From positions 1 through 64,000 of the forward strand of contig JBDHVC010000011.1 in NCBI GenBank assembly GCA_039809495.1: 64,000 nucleotides of DNA. The letters are read 5' to 3'. Position 1 is the stretch's first letter, and each line of letters starts with the position of its first letter. This DNA comes from JAFLCL01 sp039809495. Lineage in GTDB: Bacteria; Myxococcota_A; Polyangia; Polyangiales; Sandaracinaceae. The translations under genes and the position numbers were made by a program. Under the pieces are notes generated by a model, which saw only the letters and a list, made by a program, of their open reading frames with translations, had not been told where the DNA came from and made no database searches. Positions 28,501-36,254 of this stretch are shown here, piece after piece.

Positions 28501-30973
28501 GCCGACCGAAGCGAGCCGCGCGAAGCTCGCTCGCGCGCTCGCGGGACAGGCTCGCGTCTTCGGCGAGCCGCGCGCGCGCGCGGCCGCGCTCTACGCGCTC
28601 GCGCGGCTCGAGGGTCGGGGGCCCGACGCTGGCGCGCTGCGGGACACGCTCGAGGCCATGGCCGCGCTCGTGCCCGATGATCGCCTCGTGCTCGACGCGC
28701 TCGACGCGCTCGGGACGGCGCTCGAGGACGACGCGCTCCGCGTTCGCGTCGCCGAGGCGCTCTCGACCCAGGACGGCGACCCGATCCTCCGCGCCTCGCT
28801 CCTCGGGTGGCTGGGGGGGCGAGCCGAGGATCCCAGGCGAGCGCACGCGCGCTACAGCGAGGCGGCGCGCCTCGATGGCGAGTCGATCTCGATCGCGCGC
28901 GGGCGCGTGAAGAGCGCCGAGGGCGAGCCCGAGGAGCGGCTCGCCGAGGCGCTCCGAGCGGCCGCGGCGCTCGAGCCGGACCACGCGGCGCGAGCCGAGC
29001 TGCTCTTTCGAGCCGCCGACGCGATCGAGGCGAGCGATCCGGAGGAGGCGGCCTCGCACCTCGAGCAGGCGCTCGTGCTCGCGCCCGCGCGTCGCGACGT
29101 CGCCGAGGCGCTCGTGCGCCGGCTGGTCGAGGCCGAGCAGCCAGGCCGCGCGCTCGACGCGCTCCGACGCGCCGCCGAGGCGAGCCCGAGCCTCGACGCG
29201 TACGCTCGGATCGCGTGGATCCAAGCGGAGGTCCTGAAGGACGTGTCCGGCGCGACCGCGACCCTCGCCCGCGCCGAGCAGAAGCTCGGCGAGAGCGTCG
29301 ACGTGGTGACCCTCCAGGCGAGCTACGCGGAGCGCGATGGCCAGTGGGCGACGGCCCTCGATCGGCTCGAGCGCCTCGCCGAGCTCGAGGAGGATCCGGC
29401 GCGCCGCCTCGACGCGCGGCTGCGCGCCGGCCTGCTCGCGATCGACTCGCTCCGCGATCCCGATCGCGCAGAGCGCCACCTGCTCGAGGTGCTCGGGGTG
29501 CGCGAGGAGCCCCGCGCGCTCGCAGCGCTCGCGGACGCCCACGCGCAGCGAGGCCGCTTCGACGACGCGCGCGACGTCGCGCTGCGCTGGGCCGAGCGCG
29601 CTCGGGATCAGCCCGACGAGGCCGCCGCGTGGGCGCTCGTGATGCGCGCCTCGGAGCGGCTCGGCGATCGGGATCTCACCCTCCGCGCCGCCGTCCGCGC
29701 GGTCGCCATCGAGGGCTCCGGCGGCCCCGCTCGCGAGGCGTTCGGGCGGCTGCTCGGCGCGTCGAGCCCCGAGGACAAGCCCGCGCGCACCCACGCGCTC
29801 GTGCAGGCGCTCCGCGAGCACCTGCGCAACCGCCGCGGCAGCGTCGCGACGCACCTCGATCTCGCGCGGATCCTCCACGGCGAGCTCGGGCGCGCCGACG
29901 ACGCGGCGACGGCGCTCTACGAGGGCTACCAGCGCCACCCGAACGACGCCGAGCTCCGACGCACGCTCTTGAGGAGGCTCGTCGACGCGGGGCGCGATCA
30001 TGAGGCCGTGAACCTCGCGGAGCGGCGCGTCGCGGAGGGCCCCACCTCGCTCGACGCGTGGTCCGAGCTCGCGCTCGCGCTCTCGCGCTCGGAGCGGCAG
30101 CCCTACACCAGCGCGCCGCTCCGGCTGCTCGGCGCCGAGGCGCGGCAGGCGGCGCCGCGCACGCGCATGGGCCCGATCCCCCTCGAGGCATTCCTCGCGC
30201 TCGCTGATCTCACGCCCGACGCGCCCATCGTCGGGATCCTCGGCGCGCTCGGCGAGGCGCTGCCGCGCCTCTACCCAGCCGATCTCGACGCCTACGGGAC
30301 GAGCCTGCGCGAGCGGATCCCCGCGCGGAGCGGCCACCCGCTCCGCACCGTGTTCGAGGCCGTCGGCGCGCTCTTCGGTTCCCCGCCCTTCGAGCTCTTC
30401 CTCCACCGCGTCCGCGGGCGGGGGCTCGCCGTCGAGCTGGCGGAGCCGACGTACGTGCTCGCCCCCGCGTGGCTCGCCGAGCGCTCGGAGGCGCGCCAAG
30501 CCTTCGTCGCCGCGCGCGTCGAGGCGCTCATGAGCGCGCAGCTCGCCGCGATCCACAAGCTGACGCCCCGTGAGCTCGAGATCCTCGTCGCCTCGGCCGT
30601 TCGGGCGAGCATCCCCGGCTTCGGCGCGGGCCTCACGTCCGAGGACGTCCTCGACGACCAGGCGCGCCGCATCACGAAGCAGCTCTCCTGGCGGACCCGA
30701 CGCGTCCTCGGCGAGCTCGCGATCCGCTACGCGGAGCGCCCGATCACCGACTACGCGACCCTCTCGACGCGCATCCAGAGCGCCGCGAACCGGGTGGCGC
30801 TCCTCGTCGCGGACGATCTCGAGCAGTCGCTCGACGTGATGCGCCAGCTCGAGCGCGACGACCTCGATCTCCCGAGCTACCTCGCGAGCTCGAGCCTCGC
30901 GCAGGATCTGCTCCGGTTCCACGCCTCGAGCCTCGCGCTCGAGCTCCGTAAGCGCTTGGGTTCCACCCTGTGA
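25502..30973 (+). CDS. very large TPR-repeat protein
   Basis: An 1823-residue soluble protein. After a disordered Pro/Ala/Ser-rich N-terminus (about 150 residues) nearly all of it is helical, Arg/Glu/Ala/Leu-rich repeats with TPR signatures such as ALERALELDPTYVPTLQALG, AVAYARIAELYERR and ARWAERARDQPDEAAAW. No signal peptide or membrane helix is seen. Around residues 1530-1820 the pattern changes to a non-repetitive domain with PFELFLHRVRGRG and RELEILVASAVRASIP. A likely protein-interaction scaffold; no catalytic motif. An ATG 25 codons upstream is open, but codons between the two have many A/T third positions, so 25502 is preferred. hpt follows directly. Confidence 0.85.
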   Translation: MSSERREPTLEVQLDDVEESTTSAPEPALDEALDALLEEQAALPPAAPTRAGSSVRPPAPERPSALPPRRGATARANGPALGSVASPPPVRPASLPPPRPSPRRQPVDGSSAARPSRSKASAPSATEAPSGRAPGEASPARDERSAALEEALDRAARASTPGRRARAYFDAAVLAEDDLSDRARAIDLHRRALASTASFLPSIRALRRLLLAERAFEDALPLFDAEARLVAEPSARAAIWIAKGALLEDRLDRRAEARAAFLQAHELDRGNVVALKELLRADWEGSSDLELARWLEALEDAVGDDPRLRAELRTRRARALEHASRADAAIEAYQMALETDPRAAGALDALKRLLARPSTEGRATAADGSLAAPPSSTSARSRATPSSSGALPRPSATLSSPGTLAAKTATTRSTQRLREVLEAELALEDDARRRTRLRERIADLLARELAQPEDAIALLRLAEREAPHELVPEVLARLADLLETHGERRVLAEVLERAVEHTSAPGARIALLSRLAGVYDGASDEGGASAIRALERALELDPTYVPTLQALGRLYASRERWDDLARMHLSEANATREPRRRAVAYARIAELYERRLGSIEGAITNHQRALTALPTHLPSFHALSRLYRRAGRHRELLELHHRMLELAPSQAHRVALWLAIAAVHEDLLDEPERAIVAYETVLTLDRDNRVAIAALERVGERAERADVVARALELEASLETDVARRVALLSRAGELLAPRDPEAAAARFRQALELAPNDGPALASLGRLHHDLGHWDDLVEVRRRELENASDPTTRSLLASSLAELADEKLGRADEALAWARRAFELDPTNDTVARALERRLRARGALADVRRLYDAELDAIGRAQASGTREGASEPAREARIALSLGRLIEELRGSPKDALDAYERAAASDQLRPDALDARIRLLSELGSDEALAELFEREAARRSGPQAVAALVEASRIASERLGDRDRAARLLEQAIDTDPTALSPWLGLEDLHRAAPPTEASRAKLARALAGQARVFGEPRARAAALYALARLEGRGPDAGALRDTLEAMAALVPDDRLVLDALDALGTALEDDALRVRVAEALSTQDGDPILRASLLGWLGGRAEDPRRAHARYSEAARLDGESISIARGRVKSAEGEPEERLAEALRAAAALEPDHAARAELLFRAADAIEASDPEEAASHLEQALVLAPARRDVAEALVRRLVEAEQPGRALDALRRAAEASPSLDAYARIAWIQAEVLKDVSGATATLARAEQKLGESVDVVTLQASYAERDGQWATALDRLERLAELEEDPARRLDARLRAGLLAIDSLRDPDRAERHLLEVLGVREEPRALAALADAHAQRGRFDDARDVALRWAERARDQPDEAAAWALVMRASERLGDRDLTLRAAVRAVAIEGSGGPAREAFGRLLGASSPEDKPARTHALVQALREHLRNRRGSVATHLDLARILHGELGRADDAATALYEGYQRHPNDAELRRTLLRRLVDAGRDHEAVNLAERRVAEGPTSLDAWSELALALSRSERQPYTSAPLRLLGAEARQAAPRTRMGPIPLEAFLALADLTPDAPIVGILGALGEALPRLYPADLDAYGTSLRERIPARSGHPLRTVFEAVGALFGSPPFELFLHRVRGRGLAVELAEPTYVLAPAWLAERSEARQAFVAARVEALMSAQLAAIHKLTPRELEILVASAVRASIPGFGAGLTSEDVLDDQARRITKQLSWRTRRVLGELAIRYAERPITDYATLSTRIQSAANRVALLVADDLEQSLDVMRQLERDDLDLPSYLASSSLAQDLLRFHASSLALELRKRLGSTL

Positions 30974-30990
30974 GAGGAGAGACGATCGCG

Positions 30991-31512
30991 ATGTCACGCA
31001 TCCGGACGCTGTTCGACGAAAACCAGGTCGGGGCGAGGGTACGAGAGCTGGGCGCGAGCATCACGGAGGCCCACCGCGGGCACGATCTCGTGATCGTGCC
31101 CGTGCTGAAGGGGAGCTTCGTGTTCGCCTCCGACCTCGTGCGCGCGATCGATCTGCCGCTCTCGGTCGATTTCTTCGGGTGTCGCAGCTACGGCGCGGGC
31201 ACCGAGACGAGCGGCGTCGTCCAGATCACCCACGACCTGACGAAGCCGATCGACGGCAAGCACGTGATCGTCGTCGAGGACATCGTCGACACCGGCCTCA
31301 CGCTGAAGTACCTCCTCGAGAACCTGAGCACGCGCAGGCCCGCGTCCCTGGGGATCTGCGCGCTCCTCCACAAGCCCGCGCGCACCCGCGTGCCGGTGCG
31401 GATCGATCACCTCGGGTTCACGATCGACGACGTCTTCGTGATCGGCTACGGCCTCGACTTCGACGAGAAGTACCGCAACCTCCCGTACATCGGGGTCCTG
31501 GAGCCGGCATGA
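30991..31512 (+). CDS. hpt: hypoxanthine phosphoribosyltransferase
   Basis: A 173-residue purine salvage enzyme converting hypoxanthine or guanine plus PRPP to IMP or GMP. The PRPP-binding motif is VIVVEDIVDTGLTL; the N-terminal VIVPVLKGSFVFASDL and the C-terminal GLDFDEKYRNLPYIGVL are typical of HPRT. Length is normal. The ATG at 30991 has GAGAGGAGAG upstream; a GTG at 30970, overlapping the previous stop, is an alternative. The 3' end overlaps the next small gene by ATGA. Confidence 0.95.
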   Translation: MSRIRTLFDENQVGARVRELGASITEAHRGHDLVIVPVLKGSFVFASDLVRAIDLPLSVDFFGCRSYGAGTETSGVVQITHDLTKPIDGKHVIVVEDIVDTGLTLKYLLENLSTRRPASLGICALLHKPARTRVPVRIDHLGFTIDDVFVIGYGLDFDEKYRNLPYIGVLEPA

Positions 31513-31820
31513 CCAAGCGCCTCGAGACGCTCGAGTTCCTCCTGGCGAAGGGCTCGGCCGATCCCTTCCACCACTACGCCTACGCGATGGAGCTGCGATC
31601 GCTCGGGCGCAACGACGAGGCGATCGCGGCCTTCGACGCGGTGATCGACCGCTACGCCGAGTACGTCCCGAGCTACCTGATGGCGGCGCAGCTCGCCTCG
31701 GAGATGGGCAAGAAGCCCGAGGCGCGCGCCTACTGCACCCGCGGCATCGAGGTGACGGCGCGGGCGAAGGACGGACACTCTCTCTCGGAGCTCCAGAGCT
31801 TCCTCTCGACCCTCGGGTGA
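31509..31820 (+). CDS. small TPR-like protein
   Basis: A 103-residue protein with about two tetratricopeptide-like helical pairs: DPFHHYAYAMELRSLGR-type and PSYLMAAQLASEMGKKPEA. Proteins of this size and pattern (often noted as tetratricopeptide repeat protein) are common in myxobacteria. The ATG overlaps the hpt stop, so it is translationally coupled to hpt; a link to purine salvage is not known. No signal peptide. Confidence 0.85.
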   Translation: MTKRLETLEFLLAKGSADPFHHYAYAMELRSLGRNDEAIAAFDAVIDRYAEYVPSYLMAAQLASEMGKKPEARAYCTRGIEVTARAKDGHSLSELQSFLSTLG

Positions 31821-31823
31821 GCC

Positions 31824-33551
31824 ATGCATCGCACGCTCTCGCCATTCGTCACCGGTCTCCGCCTCCGCGAGCCCGCGCTCGCCGTCACGCTCGCGCTCCT
31901 CGTCGGGGCCTGCCCGGCCGAGCCCCCGCGCGAGGACGACGCGGCGCTGGGCGGCGACGCCGCGATCGCCGACGCCTTCGTCGCGCCGTCCGACGCCGGC
32001 CGCGACGCCGCGCCCCTCGACGGCGGGCCGCTCGACGAGATCCCGTTCGGAGCGATGGGGCCCCTCGTGGGCGAGGCGGGGCGAGGCGGCTTCCGCTTCG
32101 GCGCGGCGACGGCGGCCACGCAGATCGAAGAGACGAACGAGCGCACCGACTGGTGGGCGTGGACCGCCCCCACGTCCGAGGGCGGGCTCGGCCGCGGGGA
32201 GTACGTCGGCGACGCCGTCCGAGGCTATACGAAGGCGATCGAGGACGTCGCCCTCCTTCGGGCGATGCACCTCGACGCCTACCGGTTCTCGATCGAGTGG
32301 GCGCGGATCGAGCCCGAGCGGGACGTGATCGACATGGACGCCGTCGCGCACTACCGCGCGCTGCTCGAGGCGCTGCGCGACGCCGGGATCCGCCCGATGG
32401 TGACGATCCACCACTTCTCGAACCCGCTCTGGGCCGACGATCCGCGGATCGATCCGAGCACGTGCGTCGAGAGCGCGGCGCAGCTCTGCGGCTTCGGACA
32501 CTCGGGCCCAGCGCTCGTCGAGGAGCTGCGCGAGCACGCGGCGTTCCTCGCGGAGCAATTCGGGGATCTCGTCGACGAGTGGGGCTCGATCAACGAGCCG
32601 GTCAATTACATCTTCGCCGCCTACGGCGCGGGGCAATTCCCGCCGGGCCGGACGTGGGCGCTCACGAACCAGGCGCTCTTTCTCCAGGTGGTCGAGACCT
32701 TCGTCGACGCGCACGTCGCGATGTATCGCGCGATCCACGCCCACGACACGCTCGACGCGGACGGCGACGGCGTGAGCGCGGCGGTCGGGATCCCGCTCAA
32801 CGTCGCGAACTGGGTCCCGACGCGCAACGGCCAACCGAGCGAGCGCCCCGACGACGTCGCCGCCGCCGAGCGGCTGATCTTCGCCTACCACTACATGCTC
32901 CCCGACGCGCTCCTCGACGGCACGTGGGATCCCGATCTGGATCCGGCGACGACGGAGAAGGAGCCGCGCCCCGACTGGGCCGGCACGCTCGACTGGCTCG
33001 GCCTCCAGTACTACTTCCGCGCGGGCGTGACGGCGCGGCCCGCGATCCTCGCCCTCCTGCGCGCGACGCCCTGCGTCTCGCCCCTCGACTCGGGCGCGTG
33101 CCTCGACGAGCCCGCCGATCCGAGCTTCATGGTCGAGACGATGGGCTACGAGTCGTACGCGCCCGGGCTCTACGACGTGGTCATGGGCTTCCACGAGCGC
33201 TACGGGAGCCGCCACCTGCCGCTCCTCATCACGGAGGCGGGGATCGCGACCGCCGTCGGCGCGCGGCGAGCGGAGAACGTCGTCCGCATCCTCGAGCAGG
33301 TCGGGCGCCTGCGCGCGGCGGGCGTCGACCTCCGCGGCTACTACCACTGGAGCCTCGTCGACAATTTCGAGTGGGCGCTCGGCTACACGCCGCGCTTCGG
33401 GCTCTACCAGGTCGATCGCGCGAGCGCCGACTACGCGCGGACGGCGACGGAGGGCGCCGCCGTGCTCGGCGCGATCGCGGAGCTTCGCGCGCTCACCGTC
33501 GAGCAGCGCGGCCGCTACGGGGGCCTCGGGCCGATGACGCGGGAGGAGTGA
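31824..33551 (+). CDS. lipoprotein glycoside hydrolase family 1 (beta-glucosidase-like)
   Basis: A 575-residue GH1 (beta/alpha)8 barrel, the retaining beta-glucosidase/galactosidase family. The signal segment ends in a lipobox (LLVGAC) and an Asp/Ala-rich linker, so it is probably anchored on the outside of the cell. GH1 starts at GFRFGAATAATQIEE, with YRFSIEWARIEP, the acid/base E258 in INEPVNY, and the nucleophile E471 in LLITEAGIA. Canonical GH1 has TENG; here Asn is replaced by Ala, which may alter sugar binding at subsite -1. The final YYHWSLVDNFEWALGY is classic GH1. Most GH1 enzymes are cytoplasmic, so an exported lipoprotein form is uncommon. Confidence 0.9.
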   Translation: MHRTLSPFVTGLRLREPALAVTLALLVGACPAEPPREDDAALGGDAAIADAFVAPSDAGRDAAPLDGGPLDEIPFGAMGPLVGEAGRGGFRFGAATAATQIEETNERTDWWAWTAPTSEGGLGRGEYVGDAVRGYTKAIEDVALLRAMHLDAYRFSIEWARIEPERDVIDMDAVAHYRALLEALRDAGIRPMVTIHHFSNPLWADDPRIDPSTCVESAAQLCGFGHSGPALVEELREHAAFLAEQFGDLVDEWGSINEPVNYIFAAYGAGQFPPGRTWALTNQALFLQVVETFVDAHVAMYRAIHAHDTLDADGDGVSAAVGIPLNVANWVPTRNGQPSERPDDVAAAERLIFAYHYMLPDALLDGTWDPDLDPATTEKEPRPDWAGTLDWLGLQYYFRAGVTARPAILALLRATPCVSPLDSGACLDEPADPSFMVETMGYESYAPGLYDVVMGFHERYGSRHLPLLITEAGIATAVGARRAENVVRILEQVGRLRAAGVDLRGYYHWSLVDNFEWALGYTPRFGLYQVDRASADYARTATEGAAVLGAIAELRALTVEQRGRYGGLGPMTREE

Positions 33552-33755
33552 CAGCGCGCGTCGCTTCGACGGATCACGTCGAGTGACGCGCGCTCTCACA
33601 GCGCGAATCAGTTGAGCTGATTCGCGCTGTTCCTTCCTTGGCGGAGGGTCTGCCCCCAGACCCTCCCTCACGCCGAGTGAATCGGCGTGAGCCTCCCTCC
33701 CGCCGACCCAGCGCGCCTCGACTCGACGGATCACGTCGAGTGACGCGCGCTGTCA
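33549..33755 (-). repeat. three-hairpin interspersed element, copy B (inverted)
   Basis: Occupies the whole gap between two convergent genes and includes both stop codons. Read on the minus strand it follows copy A closely. Hairpins: 33667-33691 (CTCACGCCGA stem), 33643-33666 (GGAGGGTCTG stem, 4-base loop), 33598-33630 (stem CAGCGCGAATCA). Compared with copy A the third stem changes A:T to G:C on both arms, keeping pairing. Each end starts TGACAGCGCGCGTC, so the element looks bounded by inverted ends; the left flank 33553-33594 is itself an imperfect hairpin. Confidence 0.88.
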
Positions 33756-34733
33756 ATCGTCGACGAAGATCTCGACGACGGCACCCTCCTCCTCGGGAGA
33801 CACGTCGAGCTCCTCCGAGGGTGGCGCCGAGAACGCGCCTCTGGGCGCGACCACGTCGGGGCGCGACTGCGAGGGAGACGAGCGCCGCGCGCTCGGGGCC
33901 GAGCGCTTCACGCTCGGCGAAGCGGGCGGGGGCGCCTCGTCGCGAGGAGCGGAGCGCCTCGGGATCGGCTGCGTGACGACCAGGTCGCGAGAGGGCATGG
34001 CGGTGAGCGTCGACGCCGTCTCCACCTGCGCTCGCGGAGCGCCATGCTCGCTGGGAGGCCTCTTGGCGCTCGCGATCCCGTGCTCCTCGAGGAGCCGGTT
34101 CGCCCGCTCGAGCGCCTCTCCGAGCGAGGCCGCGCGCTCGCTCGCGGCCTTCACCCGCTCGCGCTCGACGGAGAGGGCGCGGTCCAGCTCGCCGATCCGC
34201 ATGGCGAACGCCCGCTGCGCCTCGGTGTTCGTCGCCTCGACGCGTGCCCGATCGTCGCGAAGCTGAACGAGCGCCTTCTTCGCGCTCTCCGCGCGGGCCC
34301 AAGCCTCGTTCGCGCTCTGCTCGAGATCCTGGCGGCTCGTCTCGCTCTTCGAGAGCGATCGGCGCGCCGCCTCGAGCTCGAGCTCGAGCGACGAGACGCG
34401 CCGCTCGAGCTCGACGACTCGCGCGCTGGCGTGAGGGGGCTCGCCCTCTCCGCGGGCCTGCGCGCGTCGCTCGGCCTCGAGGCTCGCGACCCGCTGCGCC
34501 AGCCCCTCCGCGAGCGCCTCCGCGCGGCGGCGCTTGAGGTCGAGCTCGGCGTACCGGACGCTGAGCTCGTCGATGCTCTGGGGTGACGGCGGCGCAGGCG
34601 TGGACGCCGAGACCGCGCCAGGGGCCGAGCGCCGCGCGCTCGCGCGCGGACCGCGCGCGCGGAGATCGTCGACCGGAGGCGGCTGGTCCCCGTCCGCGCG
34701 AGGATCCGAACGAGGCGGTCGCGGAGACGTCAT
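33753..34733 (-). CDS. coiled-coil protein of unknown function
   Basis: A 326-residue cytoplasmic protein without signal peptide or membrane helix. Residues 1-50 are Pro/Arg-rich and probably disordered; 53-215 form an almost unbroken coiled coil (ELDLKRRRAEALAEGLAQ, VVELERRVSSLELELEAA, LDRALSVERERVKAASE). The C-terminal 100 residues are Ser/Pro/Arg-rich, ending in the acidic tail EEEGAVVEIFVDD. The layout resembles myxobacterial polarity or gliding scaffold proteins, but no specific family is recognised. It diverges from the next gene across about 90 bp. Confidence 0.75.
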   Translation of the reverse strand: MTSPRPPRSDPRADGDQPPPVDDLRARGPRASARRSAPGAVSASTPAPPSPQSIDELSVRYAELDLKRRRAEALAEGLAQRVASLEAERRAQARGEGEPPHASARVVELERRVSSLELELEAARRSLSKSETSRQDLEQSANEAWARAESAKKALVQLRDDRARVEATNTEAQRAFAMRIGELDRALSVERERVKAASERAASLGEALERANRLLEEHGIASAKRPPSEHGAPRAQVETASTLTAMPSRDLVVTQPIPRRSAPRDEAPPPASPSVKRSAPSARRSSPSQSRPDVVAPRGAFSAPPSEELDVSPEEEGAVVEIFVDD

Positions 34734-34825
34734 GGCCGCTCGATTATGGGATCAGCGGCGCGAACGCGGAAGGGGGATGCGCGCTCGGGCTGGCGAATCC
34801 TCCTCCGCGAGGCTACTTCCTCGAG

Positions 34826-35443
34826 GTGAGCGATCGAAGCGACTGGCTCCGCAGCCTCGTCCGACGCGCCCGAGACGGGATCGTCGACGGCGTGCGCGAG
34901 CACCCGGCGCTCACCCGCGTGCGCGCCGTCGCGCGCGACCTGAAGAACCACACGGCGGCGATCCCCGAGCGCGAGGTGGCGCGCGTCGCCCTCGCTCGAG
35001 AGGGCCTCGCCGCGAGCAGCGTGCGCGCGCGCGATGGGGCGATCCTCTTCGACGCGGAGGTCGAGGGGGGGCGCATCGCCCACGCCCGGATCGTCCCCGA
35101 GCCGCCGCGCTTCGCGACGCGCGGCGCGAAGGAGCTGGTGTTTCGCGTCGAGCCGCCCGACGCGGCGGGTGACAAGGCCGTCCGAGACTTCGTCGGCGCG
35201 CTCGCGGCGCTCGTCGCGCGCACCGCGTGGAGCGCCGCGTTGAAGCCGCGGAGCGACGCGAGCGAGGGCGCGTTCGTCGAGCGAGAGGGCGACGTGCTCC
35301 ACGTCGATCTGCGGACCGTGCCATCCGTCCGAGCGGCGCTCTCGAGCCCCGCGGGCGCCGTCGTCGAGGCGATCTCGCTCGAGCGGATCGAGGCGCATGA
35401 CGGCGCCGTGCGGATCGTCTTCGGCCTGCCCCGCCTGGGCTGA
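34826..35443 (+). CDS. conserved-looking protein of unknown function
   Basis: A 205-residue soluble alpha/beta protein I do not recognise. It starts VSDRSDWLRSLVRRARDG, with GAILFDAEVEGGRIAHARIVPEP and ELVFRVEPPDAAGDKAVRDFVGALAALVA in the middle and VLHVDLRTVPSVRAAL near the end, a pattern of beta-strands followed by helices. No signal peptide or membrane segment is seen. The GTG at 34826 is chosen because further upstream the frame runs into the divergent gene; the ribosome site is weak, so the start is uncertain. Its stop is one end of an 18-bp palindrome shared with the convergent kinase gene. Confidence 0.65.
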   Translation: MSDRSDWLRSLVRRARDGIVDGVREHPALTRVRAVARDLKNHTAAIPEREVARVALAREGLAASSVRARDGAILFDAEVEGGRIAHARIVPEPPRFATRGAKELVFRVEPPDAAGDKAVRDFVGALAALVARTAWSAALKPRSDASEGAFVEREGDVLHVDLRTVPSVRAALSSPAGAVVEAISLERIEAHDGAVRIVFGLPRLG

Positions 35444-35458
35444 CGGCGCGCGCCGTCA
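35441..35458. terminator. 18-bp perfect palindrome joining two convergent stop codons
   Basis: TGACGGCGCGCGCCGTCA reads the same on both strands. Its first three bases are the stop of the plus-strand gene and its last three, read on the minus strand, the stop of the kinase gene. As RNA it can form a stem in either transcript. No T-run follows, so intrinsic termination is unproven; overlap control of convergent transcripts is another possibility. Confidence 0.6.
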
Positions 35459-36094
35459 GGTGAAGGGGAGCTCTTGCTGCGGCAGCGCGCGGGCGATGCG
35501 CTCGACGACGCGATCGAGATCCGCCTCGCTCCGATCGAACGCGTACTCGCTCGCGTCGATGACGAGCTTGCGCGAGCGCGCGTAGCCCTCGAAGAAGCGC
35601 TCGTAGCGGGCGTGCAGATCCGCGAGGTAGTCGCGCGGGATCGACTCCTCGTAGGCGCGCGCGCGACGCGCGATGTTCGCGAGACAGCCCTCGACGTCCC
35701 GGCGCAGGTAGACGAGCAGATCCGGCGCGGTCGCGCCGTCGAGGAGCCGCGCCGCGAGGAGCCGATACGTCTCGAAGTCGCGATCGTCCATCGCGCCGCG
35801 CGCGTGGAGGTTGGCCGCGAAGATCTCGGCGTCTTCGTAGGCGGTGCGGTCCTGGACGGCGCTCCGCCCGAGCTCGAGCGTCTCGCTGAGCTGCCCGACC
35901 CGCACGGCGAGGAAGCGGAGCTGCGTCGGGAGCGCCCAGCGCCGCATGTCGTCGTAGAAGTCGGCGAGGTAGGGGTTCTCCTCCGTGCTCTCGAAGAGCC
36001 CGACGTAGCCGAGCCGCGCGACGAGTCGCCGCGTCAGCGTCGTCTTGCCGGAGCCGATGTTGCCAGCGATCGCGAGGAAGACCCGGGCGCTCAC
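35456..36094 (-). CDS. deoxynucleoside kinase (dGK/dAK family)
   Basis: A 212-residue enzyme that phosphorylates a deoxynucleoside in the salvage pathway. P-loop GNIGSGKTTL at residues 11-20, the family block LFESTEENPYLADFY, the catalytic DR motif in VQDRTAYEDAEIF and the LID Arg-rich segment NIARRARAYEESI are all present. This pattern is closest to bacterial deoxyadenosine/deoxyguanosine kinases rather than thymidine kinase. Length is usual. The gene ends on the shared palindrome with the opposing gene. Confidence 0.92.
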   Translation of the reverse strand: MSARVFLAIAGNIGSGKTTLTRRLVARLGYVGLFESTEENPYLADFYDDMRRWALPTQLRFLAVRVGQLSETLELGRSAVQDRTAYEDAEIFAANLHARGAMDDRDFETYRLLAARLLDGATAPDLLVYLRRDVEGCLANIARRARAYEESIPRDYLADLHARYERFFEGYARSRKLVIDASEYAFDRSEADLDRVVERIARALPQQELPFT

Positions 36095-36254
36095 GGGGCA
36101 CCGATCGCGAGGGGCGAGCGCGGCGCTCGCGCGGCACGGCCCGGGGCGGCGCGGATCGATGCGCGAGGAGGCGGCTGGACGCAGGCGGTGAGGTGCGATG
36201 AGCGCGGCATGGCTCGAGCGACCTCGCCCGCGCGCGGGGAGGTGCGATGTCTCG

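Noticed and set aside
23597..30997. A 2466-codon open frame on the minus strand
   Set aside because: It runs antisense through a Fe-S carrier, a sigma factor and the TPR gene, all with clear family motifs. Such mirrors are expected in very GC-rich DNA; its product is low-complexity Arg/Ala/Glu with no domain.
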